Made by a program: the position numbers and the translations under genes
DNA from: Candidatus Saccharimonadota bacterium
Lineage (GTDB): Bacteria > Patescibacteriota > Saccharimonadia > Saccharimonadales > Saccharimonadaceae
DNA: 40,643 bases
Direction: 5' to 3'
NCBI GenBank assembly: GCA_027492975.1
Contig: JAPUDS010000030.1
Location: forward strand, 1-40,643
Notes under the pieces: model-generated
Told to the model about the DNA's origin: nothing
Databases searched by the model: none
What the model saw: the letters and a program-made list of their open reading frames with translations, nothing else
Part shown: positions 9,446-17,573 of the stretch, one piece after another
How the letters are laid out: every line of letters begins with the position of its first letter
Numbering within the stretch: the first letter of the stretch is position 1

Positions 9446-9505
9446 ACTTTCACTTTTTCAAGCATTTTACTTTCACTTTTTCAAGCATTTTACTTTCACT
9501 TTTTC
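9446..9505. repeat. 23-bp tandem direct repeat, 2.6 copies
   Basis: Copies run 9446-9468 and 9469-9491 (identical), then a 14-nt partial copy at 9492-9505. Each contains ACTTTCACTTTTTCAAGC on the plus strand. The array abuts the -10 element of the leftward ATPase gene, covering roughly -15 to -75, which is where an operator or activator site would lie. About two helical turns separate the copies. Confidence 0.9.
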
Positions 9506-9597
9506 CAAACTTGTCATTTTTGTATCCCTGATGCAGAAGCTTTCAGCCAACCAACTGCCTGGAATTTACATGTTAATTTAGGAATCAAATCCCGAAT

Positions 9598-10419
9598 CTA
9601 CAGGTTTTCTGCGAACTTTTTGGAATTACGCGCGAAGTATATCGCACCGACCGTGATGATGAATATCGTTAATACGATTGGGATGAACATAGCCCAGATA
9701 TTGTCCTGTACAGACCAGGTTGTTGGTACCGTATTTGGTGAGATAAGGTTGTGGCGTGCGTCTTGGATGGTTTGGGCTATAGGGTTGAGCATCATAAGTT
9801 GCTGCGCCTCGATACCAAAAATTTTATAGCTCGCAACAAGTGTTAGTGGGTAAAATATCGGCATTGAGTAAAACAGTATCTGTAGTACAACCTCCCATAT
9901 GTGACTAATGTCTCGGAACTTGACATAGAGTGTCGAAAGAAACAACGCTAAGCCAAATGCGAGTAGAAATAGCTGCAGTATACTGAGCGGTGTTAGCAAT
10001 GCAAGTGCCGTGAACTGAACACCGGTTAGAGATGCTATAACTATCACAACAACCAGATTGATACTCAGTGAGATCAGTGAACTCATCATCGCCGAAAGGA
10101 TGATGATGTACTTTGGAAAATTTATCTTGCGTAGTATATCGCCACGATCAACTACGGACTTCATACCGACATTTGTCGCCTCGGTGAAAAAACCCCAGAG
10201 AGCAATACCGAGGAGAAGTACCATGGGGTACTGTGGCGTACCATCAGTGAACTTTAGAAACCGTACAAACACTGTATACATGACCGCGAACAGCAGTAGC
10301 GGCTTTAGAACTGACCACAAAATACCCAGGAATGAACCTTGATACCGAAGTTTGAAGTCGGTTTTCACGAGTTCATATAGAAGTACTCGATTTTTTTTGT
10401 CCAAAAGTCCTTTTTTCAT
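9598..10419 (-). CDS. wzm: ABC-2 type polysaccharide exporter permease (Wzm/TagG type)
   Basis: Integral membrane subunit of the exporter, paired functionally with the ATPase at 6895-8115. The N-terminus has the family's FKLRYQGSFLGILWSVLKPL segment before the first membrane span. About six hydrophobic segments follow, including a PKYIIILSAMMSSLISLSINLVVV-type stretch. I choose the ATG at 10419 (273 aa) over 10461 because homologues begin shortly before the LRYQGS segment and AAGG sits about 8 nt upstream. The extra residues from 10461 look unlike a membrane N-terminus. It is divergent from the GT2 gene at 10466, with 46 bp between the two starts. Confidence 0.9.
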   Translation of the reverse strand: MKKGLLDKKNRVLLYELVKTDFKLRYQGSFLGILWSVLKPLLLFAVMYTVFVRFLKFTDGTPQYPMVLLLGIALWGFFTEATNVGMKSVVDRGDILRKINFPKYIIILSAMMSSLISLSINLVVVIVIASLTGVQFTALALLTPLSILQLFLLAFGLALFLSTLYVKFRDISHIWEVVLQILFYSMPIFYPLTLVASYKIFGIEAQQLMMLNPIAQTIQDARHNLISPNTVPTTWSVQDNIWAMFIPIVLTIFIITVGAIYFARNSKKFAENL

Positions 10420-10428
10420 AATGTGCCT

Positions 10429-10434
10429 TATAAT
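10429..10434 (+). promoter_or_regulatory. Consensus -10 element in the wzm / GT2 divergent gap
   Basis: TATAAT lies 31 nt before the GT2 start at 10466 in the 46-bp divergent gap. No convincing -35 is seen at 16-18 bp. The leftward start for wzm must share this same short gap. Confidence 0.5.
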
Positions 10435-10465
10435 GATACTAGAGTTTGCACAGAAAGTCATCGAG

Positions 10466-11500
10466 ATGGAAAAACCGTTAGTCAGTATTATTATCCCAGT
10501 CTATAACGCCGTACATACCGTACAGGATATTGTGATGACTATTCTGGATGAGAAGTTCCATGATTTTGAGTTGATATTGGTTGACGACGGTTCAACGGAC
10601 AATACGCCCGAGGTTTTGCGGAAGCTTGAAAATAAAGATTCTCGTGTCAAAGTTATTACAAAGAAAAACGGCGGACCGTCGAGTGCACGGAATGCTGGGC
10701 TTGAAAAGGCAAGTGGTGAGTACTTGATCTTTTTTGATGCTGACGACAATATCATGCCTGGCTCACTGCAGATTTTAGTTGACGCGATCCAAAAAACTAA
10801 CAGTGACTTGATCGTTTCGGGCTGGCAAATAGATACGAAAAAACACACCAAACAGTCCACCATGACCCCAAAACGAGTGTCAATCAACTATGAGTTATTA
10901 AAACCGTTTGTGATTCGCTCGCTTGGCATTAACGGAACACTCTATAACCTCTGGAATAAGGTATTTCGAGCAGACATCATCCGCTCAAACGATCTCCACT
11001 TTCGGGAAGATTTGCGTTTTGGCGAAGACCTTATATTTGGCTTGCACTATATGGAACATGTTCGTCAGCTCAATATTATCCCCGATGTTACGTATCGGTA
11101 CCTTGCCGGAAATGAAGGAGGAGTTTTTAGTAGCTCATCGCTGTCCCCAGACTATCGCCGTATAAATACCGAGGAGCTTGACAGGTTCGCTGGCCATAAC
11201 AGGACACCCGAGCTCAATGATCTGACCAACTGGGTGCTGTGGCGCTGGCAGTTGTCGTACTGGATAATTGTGGCTGGAGCAAAAAAAATACCACTTAGTC
11301 AAAAACTTGGACTTATCCGACAAAACCATGATGATAACTTGGTAGTTACCAAAAACTCAAAATATATTGGCGCCAAGAAATTGTGGATGGAACGAATTGC
11401 AAATGTTGTGCGACGCGTACCTATACTGGCTTTTTTGCTTGGTAAAGCCCTTCATTTACTCAAGCGTTTAATTATCTACATAAAATCAACTATTCGATAA
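10466..11500 (+). CDS. Family 2 glycosyltransferase
   Basis: The GT-A fold is clear: LVSIIIPVYNA at the N-terminus, ILVDDGSTDNT (first Asp pair), PSSARNAGLEKA and IFFDADD (metal-binding DXD-like) within the first 115 residues. The C-terminal half is less conserved and ends in a hydrophobic, basic tail that may attach it to the membrane. The frame is open upstream to 10352, but I set the start at the ATG at 10466 (344 aa), two residues before the conserved LVSIIIPVYN, because the upstream part overlaps the wzm coding sequence. The acceptor is unknown; it probably acts on the polymer exported by the adjacent Wzm/Wzt pair. It converges with jag. Confidence 0.88.
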   Translation: MEKPLVSIIIPVYNAVHTVQDIVMTILDEKFHDFELILVDDGSTDNTPEVLRKLENKDSRVKVITKKNGGPSSARNAGLEKASGEYLIFFDADDNIMPGSLQILVDAIQKTNSDLIVSGWQIDTKKHTKQSTMTPKRVSINYELLKPFVIRSLGINGTLYNLWNKVFRADIIRSNDLHFREDLRFGEDLIFGLHYMEHVRQLNIIPDVTYRYLAGNEGGVFSSSSLSPDYRRINTEELDRFAGHNRTPELNDLTNWVLWRWQLSYWIIVAGAKKIPLSQKLGLIRQNHDDNLVVTKNSKYIGAKKLWMERIANVVRRVPILAFLLGKALHLLKRLIIYIKSTIR

Positions 11501-11525
11501 TTCGGTCGCTAGTTACATCAAGTCC

Positions 11526-11999
11526 CTACTCCTCAACCGCAGTATTTCTACTCAGTACAATATGACGATCCCTGCCTTCACCTTCAGAATTTGTTACGAC
11601 ATCGCCATAGTCGGAAACAGCCTGGTGAACAACGCGGCGCTCTGCTGGGCTCATGGGCTGAAGATGGAGTGGTTTATCGCCGTCACGCACTTGCTTTATC
11701 CAGCCTTCAACCTGGCTTACTAGTCGGTCGTTACGTTGTCGTTTGTAGTCGGCAACATCGATATTGACACGTGTTAACTCAGCTTCTTGACTGTGTAGCG
11801 TCATGGAGACGAGGTGTTGCAAATTGCGAAGCGTTTCGCCGTGTTGGCCGATAAGAAACGCGTTGAGATGCGTTGACGGTATACTCATCTCTATAACATC
11901 TTCGTCTGCGCCGGCCCGTACGTCAGTGTTTAAACCAAAAAACGACAAGATATCTTCTATGTATTTTTTCGCGTACGCAATTGACTCTTCCCTGTCCAT
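11526..11999 (-). CDS. jag: KhpB/Jag RNA-binding protein (KH + R3H)
   Basis: This 157-residue protein has a KH domain whose GxxG loop is GQHG (51-54), followed by an R3H domain (SPAERRVVHQAV to DRHIVLSR). It lacks the N-terminal Jag_N domain found in Firmicutes KhpB, so it is the short form. KhpB binds RNA and in Gram-positives affects cell division and wall synthesis. It follows yidC with a 2-bp gap; the SD GGAGG overlaps the end of yidC, so translation is coupled. The rpmH-rnpA-yidC-jag order is the classic origin-proximal cluster. Confidence 0.92.
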   Translation of the reverse strand: MDREESIAYAKKYIEDILSFFGLNTDVRAGADEDVIEMSIPSTHLNAFLIGQHGETLRNLQHLVSMTLHSQEAELTRVNIDVADYKRQRNDRLVSQVEGWIKQVRDGDKPLHLQPMSPAERRVVHQAVSDYGDVVTNSEGEGRDRHIVLSRNTAVEE

Positions 12000-12001
12000 A
12001 A

Positions 12002-12928
12002 TTACCTCCGTTTACTTCGCTTCTTGCCACGCTGCTTCGGAGTCGATACCACCACCGCTTCCTGCGCATTTTTCTCCCGTACAGCGACTGTTTTCTGTCC
12101 GGCAAGCACTTTCATCTCTTCAACATCTTTCGACAGCACGAAATGCTGCTGAATGATCGCCACGATAGAACCAACGACTGTATATAGCGCGATAGCACCC
12201 GGCAAATAAATCATGATGAAGAATGTCATGAACGGGAAGATAATCAGCATACGCTGCGACATGATGGCACTTACCTCCGTCTGGTCAACCTGCTGACCGG
12301 ACGCTGTCGCTGCCATAACGTCGCGCAAACGCTTGTGTTCTGTGGGCTGCGGTGATATCTGTTTTGACTGATAGTACTGGAGTGCGGCGGCAAGAATGGC
12401 AAGAATCATAAGCGGCCAGTAGATTTGACCATTTTCAATTGCAGTCTTTGACAAATTTACAACACCAAGTAGTGATTCGTTGAAATAGTGATCGGCGTTG
12501 TTGATGATGTCATGAATCGGTCCGAGGTTTTGAACAAATCCGTACGTCCAATGCTCAATCTGATCGCGGTGCTGGGTGATGATACGAATAACGTTGAAAA
12601 GGGCTATGAAAATCGGCAGCTGCAAGAGCAAGGTACCGATACTCCCCATGGGATTCACCCCTTTTTCGCGGTACAGTTCGAGCATGAGCTGACCTTCGAG
12701 CTGTTTGTTGCCGTTTGCTTTTTGTTTGATCTTTTTTAGTTCGGGTTGAATTTCACGTTGAACCTTTGTCTGGTGTAGCTGTTTTTTTATCAGCGGCCAC
12801 ATCGCAAGACGGATTAGAACTGTAAAGATGATGAGCGCCACACCAAAGTCAGAGCCGGGCAACAGCCCGTAGATGATAGCGAGCAAGTTAAAAATAGGCT
12901 GGGTAATCAATAGATCAAAAATGTTCAT
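12002..12928 (-). CDS. yidC: Membrane protein insertase YidC/Oxa1
   Basis: 308 residues of the short Gram-positive type without a large periplasmic domain. It has an N-terminal hydrophobic segment, then VLIRLAMWPLIKKQ with the conserved groove arginine, a charged cytoplasmic coiled hairpin (QPELKKIKQK), the MGSIGTLLLQLPIF span and two later spans (WPLMILAILAAAL, and LIIFPFMTFFIM with LPGAIALYTVVGSI). The basic tail (about 40 residues, ending KRGKKRSKRR) is typical of ribosome-contacting YidC forms. It inserts membrane proteins with or without SecYEG. It starts 3 bp after rnpA. Confidence 0.95.
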   Translation of the reverse strand: MNIFDLLITQPIFNLLAIIYGLLPGSDFGVALIIFTVLIRLAMWPLIKKQLHQTKVQREIQPELKKIKQKANGNKQLEGQLMLELYREKGVNPMGSIGTLLLQLPIFIALFNVIRIITQHRDQIEHWTYGFVQNLGPIHDIINNADHYFNESLLGVVNLSKTAIENGQIYWPLMILAILAAALQYYQSKQISPQPTEHKRLRDVMAATASGQQVDQTEVSAIMSQRMLIIFPFMTFFIMIYLPGAIALYTVVGSIVAIIQQHFVLSKDVEEMKVLAGQKTVAVREKNAQEAVVVSTPKQRGKKRSKRR

Positions 12929-12931
12929 AAC

Positions 12932-13306
12932 TTACTCTACTATATCAGACTTCTTCCCTGTTTTATAGATACCAGCACGGCGCAGCACGCCGAGCACGGC
13001 CTGCTGCACGTCAGAAGCAGGAAGTACAGCCATATCGGCACTCAGCACTGTTACGGCAAAGTCGGTCTGCGCGGCTACGCCATCCCAGTGTGTACGGATA
13101 ACTTCATAAACTCGCCGGCGAATTCTATTTCGCACAACAGCGGATTTCGCAACCTTTTTTCCAACAACAACTGATACGCGACTTGTTTCGCGCCGGCGGT
13201 TCGGTACGGCCCTAACGAGCAACCGCGCACCACGTGTTGTGGTGCCGTTGCGGAACAAGTAGTTTAAACTACCGTGGCCATGGAATCGATACGATGCGCT
13301 TATCAT
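12932..13306 (-). CDS. rnpA: Ribonuclease P protein component
   Basis: 124 residues with the RnpA signature: RFHGHGSLNYLFRNG at the N-terminus, VSVVVGKKVAKSAVVRNR (the RNR region) and RRRVYEVIRTH. It is the basic protein cofactor of RNase P, which trims the 5' ends of pre-tRNAs. It lies 76 bp downstream of rpmH. The region before the ATG has TATGCTAGAAA and no SD, so a separate short-leader start is possible. Confidence 0.95.
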   Translation of the reverse strand: MISASYRFHGHGSLNYLFRNGTTTRGARLLVRAVPNRRRETSRVSVVVGKKVAKSAVVRNRIRRRVYEVIRTHWDGVAAQTDFAVTVLSADMAVLPASDVQQAVLGVLRRAGIYKTGKKSDIVE

Positions 13307-13382
13307 GGTTTTTCTAGCATACCACTATACAAACACTCCGGCATCTTTTTAAGAAACCGGGGCATCTTAGTAAACGTCGGTT

Positions 13383-13520
13383 CTATACGCTGATTTTTTT
13401 GCGGCCTTTTAGTCGGCGCGCTTTCAGCACTAGTCGTCCTGCTCTTGAAGCCATACGGGCACGAAATCCGTGCACGCGGAACCGTCGTCGTGTTTTTGGT
13501 TGGTACGTACGTTTTGGCAT
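13383..13520 (-). CDS. rpmH: 50S ribosomal protein L34
   Basis: This 45-codon gene reads [19 protein letters not shown] at its N-terminus, continues with [13 protein letters not shown] and ends KGRKKISV, the whole L34 family sequence. It heads the leftward rpmH-rnpA-yidC-jag cluster. The ATG at 13518-13520 is preceded by TATACA only 5 nt upstream and has no SD. Confidence 0.97.
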   Translation of the reverse strand: MPKRTYQPKTRRRFRVHGFRARMASRAGRLVLKARRLKGRKKISV

Positions 13521-13525
13521 ATCGG

Positions 13526-13554
13526 TGTATATCCTACCATAGATACGCTTTCAC
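13526..13554 (-). promoter_or_regulatory. Putative rpmH promoter
   Basis: On the minus strand GTGAAA (13554-13549), a 17-bp spacer and TATACA (13531-13526) form a reasonable promoter. Only CCGAT separates the -10 from the ATG, so transcription would begin at the start codon. Confidence 0.5.
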
Positions 13555-13613
13555 CTCAAGCATAGGCGTGTTCTGACTTGATTTTTACTGCATTTCGTTG
13601 ACTGTATTTATTT

Positions 13614-13749
13614 TTATCCACCAAAATTACTACTTTTTCCACAGGTTTAACAGATGTAGCAAAAAATTGTGTATAAACCACCTGTCTTTGTACCCGTGTT
13701 TTGATATCAGATATAGGGGTTGTGGAAAACTCATGTTTTCCTCTATAGT
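13614..13749. promoter_or_regulatory. DnaA-box-like sites and probable dnaA promoter
   Basis: In the rpmH-dnaA gap, DnaA-box-like 9-mers are TTATCCACC (13614-13622), TTTTCCACA (13635-13643) and its reverse TGTGGAAAA (13721-13729). A candidate promoter is TTGTGG (13720-13725), an 18-bp spacer and TATAGT (13744-13749). The last box overlaps the -35, consistent with DnaA controlling its own gene. The rest of 13521-13783 is AT-rich with no gene seen. Confidence 0.65.
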
Positions 13750-13795
13750 AGTGGGTAGATAAGCTAACTGTGACGCGGGGAGTATGGGAGAGAAA

Positions 13796-15145
13796 ATGAA
13801 CCACGCCATCTGGCAGGCAGTGCTCGGAGAGATCGAGACGTCCGTCTCGCATGCTGTATTTGTCACCTGGTTCAAACCGACCGAGGTTATCATCAGCGAC
13901 GATGGGACATTTTCGGTTGCTGTTTCGAATGTGTTCGCAAAACAACAGTTCGAGTCAAAATTTAACCCGCAGGTCATCGCCGCACTGAAGAAAAATGGTA
14001 TAGCAACCGAACGAGTCAACTACGTTATAAAGTCCGAACAGCCCAAACGGTCGCGGCAAGAAGCAACTCCTCTTGCCGAAACGATCGCCGCACGGCCGGT
14101 CAAAAAAACCGCTCCTACTACACCGGTCGGTGACGGCCTGAATCCCCGCTATACATTCGAGAACTTTGTGGTTGGGTCAAGCAACGACCTCGCATACGCA
14201 ACCGCCCAAGCAGTAAGCACTTCACCGGGAACAAAGTATAATCCTGTGTTTATTTACGGAGGAGCCGGACTCGGTAAAACCCATCTCATCCAGGCGGTTG
14301 GTAACGAGATAAAACGCCGCACACCAGCAAACCGCGTACTATATGTCAGTTCGGAAACGTTTGTTAACGAATTTCTCGACTATGTACAGTTCAAGAAAAA
14401 GGGGTTTTCTGACAAGTACCGTTCTGTGGATGTACTTATCGTGGATGATGTGCAGTTTATAGCCGGCAAACAAGCTACCCAAGAGGCGTTTTTCCATACC
14501 TTTAACCACCTCCATCAGCTGAACAAGCAGATTATCCTCAGTTCCGACAAGCCGCCCAAAAGCATCCCAACCCTGACTGAACGGCTTCGCAGCCGGTTCG
14601 AGTGGGGTATGACGATAGATATACAAATGCCTGACCTTGAAACCCGTATCGCTATCGTCCGTGCCAAGGCGGCTCTCAGTGGTGTTGAACTTGAGAATGA
14701 TACCGTGACCTACCTCGCGGAGAACATCAACACAAACATCCGCGAACTTGAAGGCGCTCTCAACCAGCTGCTTGCGTTTTGCGAGGTTCGTGGACTTTCA
14801 CCGGACGTCGATACTGCGGTCGGCCTTCTCGGCAACATACGGCAAACTAGGCCGCATCACATCACACCAAAGCAAATCGTCGATAAAACTGCTAAGTATT
14901 TCCGTATAGAGCAAAAAGAAATTCTCGGTGAAAAGCGAGATAAGTATATCGTTGTACCGCGTCAAATCGCTATGTACCTGCTCCGTAGCGAGCTTCACCT
15001 TAGTTTCCCGCGCATCGCCGTTGAACTTGGCCGCAAAGATCACACAACTGCTATCCACTCTGTTGAAAAGATCGAAAAAGCGATAAAACTCGACTTTGTG
15101 ACCCGAGAACAAGTAGCGGATATCCGGGAGCGTCTATATGAATAG
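13796..15145 (+). CDS. dnaA: Chromosomal replication initiator DnaA
   Basis: All DnaA domains are present: domain I (IWQAVLGEIETSVS), a short linker domain II (near 80-110), AAA+ domain III with Walker A GGAGLGKTH and Walker B VLIVDDVQFIAGK, then the domain IV helix-turn-helix signature GRKDHTTAIHSVEKI. Two ATGs are possible, 13784 and 13796; I choose 13796 because GGGAG lies 5 nt ahead, while the first has its purine-rich stretch only 1 nt away. DnaA opens the origin; boxes lie on both sides of the gene. Confidence 0.97.
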   Translation: MNHAIWQAVLGEIETSVSHAVFVTWFKPTEVIISDDGTFSVAVSNVFAKQQFESKFNPQVIAALKKNGIATERVNYVIKSEQPKRSRQEATPLAETIAARPVKKTAPTTPVGDGLNPRYTFENFVVGSSNDLAYATAQAVSTSPGTKYNPVFIYGGAGLGKTHLIQAVGNEIKRRTPANRVLYVSSETFVNEFLDYVQFKKKGFSDKYRSVDVLIVDDVQFIAGKQATQEAFFHTFNHLHQLNKQIILSSDKPPKSIPTLTERLRSRFEWGMTIDIQMPDLETRIAIVRAKAALSGVELENDTVTYLAENINTNIRELEGALNQLLAFCEVRGLSPDVDTAVGLLGNIRQTRPHHITPKQIVDKTAKYFRIEQKEILGEKRDKYIVVPRQIAMYLLRSELHLSFPRIAVELGRKDHTTAIHSVEKIEKAIKLDFVTREQVADIRERLYE

Positions 15146-15406
15146 GTGTGTATATGTTGTGAATAACCTGTGGGATAATCCTGTGGGTATGTATCCACAG
15201 TTTGTCCGCAGGTTGGATGCTTCGGGATGGATGCTGGTAGTTTTCCGCTTTTTATCCCAAACAGCCGCTCAACTATCCGCACAATATCAGCATGGTTCTC
15301 CACAGGAAAATTCATCGAAAAAACAGTGGTCAACTAGTAAGTTATCCGCTTCTCCACAGTCGTTATTATTACTATTATTGTTTATATATAAGAAAGGACA
15401 ATAACA
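15146..15406. other. Probable oriC (dnaA-dnaN intergenic region)
   Basis: The 261-bp gap contains a cluster of DnaA-box-like sites: GTATCCACA (15191-15199), TTCTCCACA (15296-15304), TTATCCGCT (15342-15350) and TTCTCCACA (15350-15358), plus TGTGGGATAA (15169-15178) in reverse. Directly after the last box and a 4-nt GTCG comes TTA-TTA-TTA-CTA-TTA-TTG (15363-15380), which fits the DnaA-trio pattern described for Bacillus oriC, then AT-rich TTTATATATAAG. The dnaN SD AAAGGA lies at its right end. Confidence 0.8.
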
Positions 15407-16498
15407 ATGAAAGTAACTGTTACCCAGGAAAACCTAAACCGAGCTCTTGCCGCGGTGAACCGAGTCGCGAGCAGTAAAACCTCCTTGCCTATCTTGTCGA
15501 ATATTCTCCTTCGAACAGAAAAAAACCGGCTGCTCGTAGCGGCGACAAACCTGGAGATAGCCTCGGTGTATTTTGTTGGCGCGAAGGTTGAAAAAGAAGG
15601 AACACTGACCGTGCCCGCGCGGCTTGTGAGCGAGTTTGTGAACAACCTCCCAAAAGATAATGTCGTTTTGAAGGTGGATGGAAGTAAGTTGGATATCGGC
15701 TCTGGTAACTACAAATCAACCATCAACGGTGTTGTTTCGGATGAATTCCCTACTCTTCCGACGATAACTCCAGCTCACACGGTTGTTCTGCCGAGCGGGC
15801 TTCTCAAGCAAGCTATCGCTCAAACGATCATCACCGCATCTCATGATGACACACGGCCGGTACTAACTGGTGTGTTGTGTCACAGTTACGCAGGTAAGTT
15901 GTATTTTGCAGCAACAGACGGCTATCGCCTCGCCGAACGGAGCTTAGTATCAACCGATGAAACTATAAAAGCGCTTATACCAGCATCTACTCTCCAGGAA
16001 GTTGCGCGGGTTATCCCAGATGATATCGAAGAAGTAACGATGTTACTGGACGACTCTCAGGTTCGATTTCTTGCGGGCGATGTTGAGATAACTAGCCGGC
16101 TCATAGATGGAAACTTCCCGGACTACCAGCAGCTTATTCCGAAAACAACTGAGATTACAGCGACACTGCAGACTGCGGAACTAGTGAGGATTACTAAAAT
16201 CGCCAGTTTATTTGCCCGTGAAAGCGGCGGTAGCGTGACTATCCACACCGACACGACGAACAAATCAGTTTCCATCCACTCTATAGCCTCGCAACTCGGT
16301 GAAAATACGTCGGAAGCTCAAGCGGAAGTTGACGGCGAAGGTTCAGTGACGCTTAACTCGCGATACCTTCTTGAAGCACTTGGTTCTGTCGAATCGCCCA
16401 CGATCACATTTGGCTTTAGCGGCAAACTTGCTCCCTGTGTTATCCGTCCGGTTGGCGACGACAGCTACCAGCACATCGTTATGCCGCTCAAAAGCTAG
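15407..16498 (+). CDS. dnaN: DNA polymerase III beta subunit (sliding clamp)
   Basis: 363 residues, the normal clamp length, with the three-domain beta-clamp pattern: MKVTVTQENLNRALAAVNRV at the start, LPILSNILL, a middle domain with TGVLCHS and ATDGYRLAER, and IDGNFPDYQQLIP. The C-terminus ends HIVMPLKS, matching the clamp-loader-facing end (usual ending M-P-[LIM]). It forms the ring that tethers DNA polymerase and other clamp-binding proteins. The SD AAAGGA is 8 nt before the ATG. It is 34 bp from recF. Confidence 0.97.
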   Translation: MKVTVTQENLNRALAAVNRVASSKTSLPILSNILLRTEKNRLLVAATNLEIASVYFVGAKVEKEGTLTVPARLVSEFVNNLPKDNVVLKVDGSKLDIGSGNYKSTINGVVSDEFPTLPTITPAHTVVLPSGLLKQAIAQTIITASHDDTRPVLTGVLCHSYAGKLYFAATDGYRLAERSLVSTDETIKALIPASTLQEVARVIPDDIEEVTMLLDDSQVRFLAGDVEITSRLIDGNFPDYQQLIPKTTEITATLQTAELVRITKIASLFARESGGSVTIHTDTTNKSVSIHSIASQLGENTSEAQAEVDGEGSVTLNSRYLLEALGSVESPTITFGFSGKLAPCVIRPVGDDSYQHIVMPLKS

Positions 16499-16532
16499 GT
16501 ACTAGTAAGGCTATACTATTATAATAACTAGT
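16499..16532 (+). promoter_or_regulatory. Putative recF promoter in the dnaN-recF gap
   Basis: TATAAT at 16520-16525 ends 7 nt before the recF ATG, and a second candidate TATACT is at 16512-16517. No SD is present, so recF can be made from a leaderless mRNA in addition to any readthrough from dnaN. Confidence 0.5.
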
Positions 16533-17573
16533 ATGGTTCTTGAGCGCATACTGCTGAATAATTTTCGTTCGTACACCGAGCGCGAGTTTACTTTTTCACC
16601 CGATGTAACGGTTATTACTGGGCATAATGGCGTTGGAAAAACAAATCTTCTCGAGGCGATATATGTTCTATATACGGGTAAATCATTTCGCGACTCAGAC
16701 GCAGATCTCGTAAGATATGATGAAGCGTGGTTTCGGGTGAGTGGAGAGTATGGAAATCATCACCGCGAGGTGCGGTATCAGCCCATGCAAACTGTTCGTA
16801 AAACTATCCTTCTCGACGATATGATAGAAAAGCGCTTTACATACCGTCATCAACTACCGATAGTCCTGTTTGAGCCTGACGATATGCTGATGATACATGG
16901 TTCACCGAGTCTTCGGCGTGCATATCTCGACGGGATACTTATAAAAACTGAACCGACGTACAGGGCGCAGCTTGCGCGGTACGAACGCGCGCTCCTTCAG
17001 CGCAACAATATACTTCGGCAGGGACTTTCGCTTGCAGCGCTGCGTGATGCGGTGTTTGTGTGGGATGTTGCTCTCGCGGAGTATGGCGCGCTAGTGCAGG
17101 CGGCCCGAATGCGTCTAGTTGGGGAACTAAATAAAACAATTTCCGAGGTGTACTCCAAAATTGCCGGCAAGAAACAGACTGCGTCCATACACTATGCTGC
17201 AAAAGTAAGGGGCGACAATCAACGTCTTGCGAGCGCGCTTGCTCACGCGCTAGAGCACGATCGATTTCGCGGCACAACAAGCGTCGGACCACACCGGGAT
17301 GATGTTGAGCTGCATATCAACAAACAACCCGCTAAACAGACCGCCTCGCGTGGTGAGACACGAACACTGGTACTTGCCCTGAAAGAACTAGAACTCGCCC
17401 ATCTTAGTACTATGCTCGAACAAACGCCGTTGTTTTTGCTCGACGATGTGTTTTCTGAACTGGATGAAAAGCGGCAAAAAACAGTGCTTGCGAATATGGA
17501 CGGTGTTCAGAAGATTATCACGACGACACACAACTCGGACAAAACTAATACGACAACAATCAGGCTAATCTAG
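16533..17573 (+). CDS. recF: DNA replication and repair protein RecF
   Basis: 346 residues with RecF architecture: LNNFRSY at the N-terminus, Walker A GHNGVGKTN, the QLPIVLFEPDD segment, signature SRGETRTLVLALKELEL and Walker B LFLLDDVFSELDEKR. RecF is an SMC-like ATPase that helps load RecA at gapped DNA. It is the third gene of the dnaA-dnaN-recF unit. Its TAG stop (17571-17573) overlaps the convergent gene's stop in a 4-bp CTAG, so no terminator separates the two. Confidence 0.95.
   Translation: MVLERILLNNFRSYTEREFTFSPDVTVITGHNGVGKTNLLEAIYVLYTGKSFRDSDADLVRYDEAWFRVSGEYGNHHREVRYQPMQTVRKTILLDDMIEKRFTYRHQLPIVLFEPDDMLMIHGSPSLRRAYLDGILIKTEPTYRAQLARYERALLQRNNILRQGLSLAALRDAVFVWDVALAEYGALVQAARMRLVGELNKTISEVYSKIAGKKQTASIHYAAKVRGDNQRLASALAHALEHDRFRGTTSVGPHRDDVELHINKQPAKQTASRGETRTLVLALKELELAHLSTMLEQTPLFLLDDVFSELDEKRQKTVLANMDGVQKIITTTHNSDKTNTTTIRLI

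Noticed and set aside
10352-10465. Upstream extension of the GT2 gene
   Set aside because: These 38 codons overlap the wzm coding sequence and lack the conserved start region seen from 10466.
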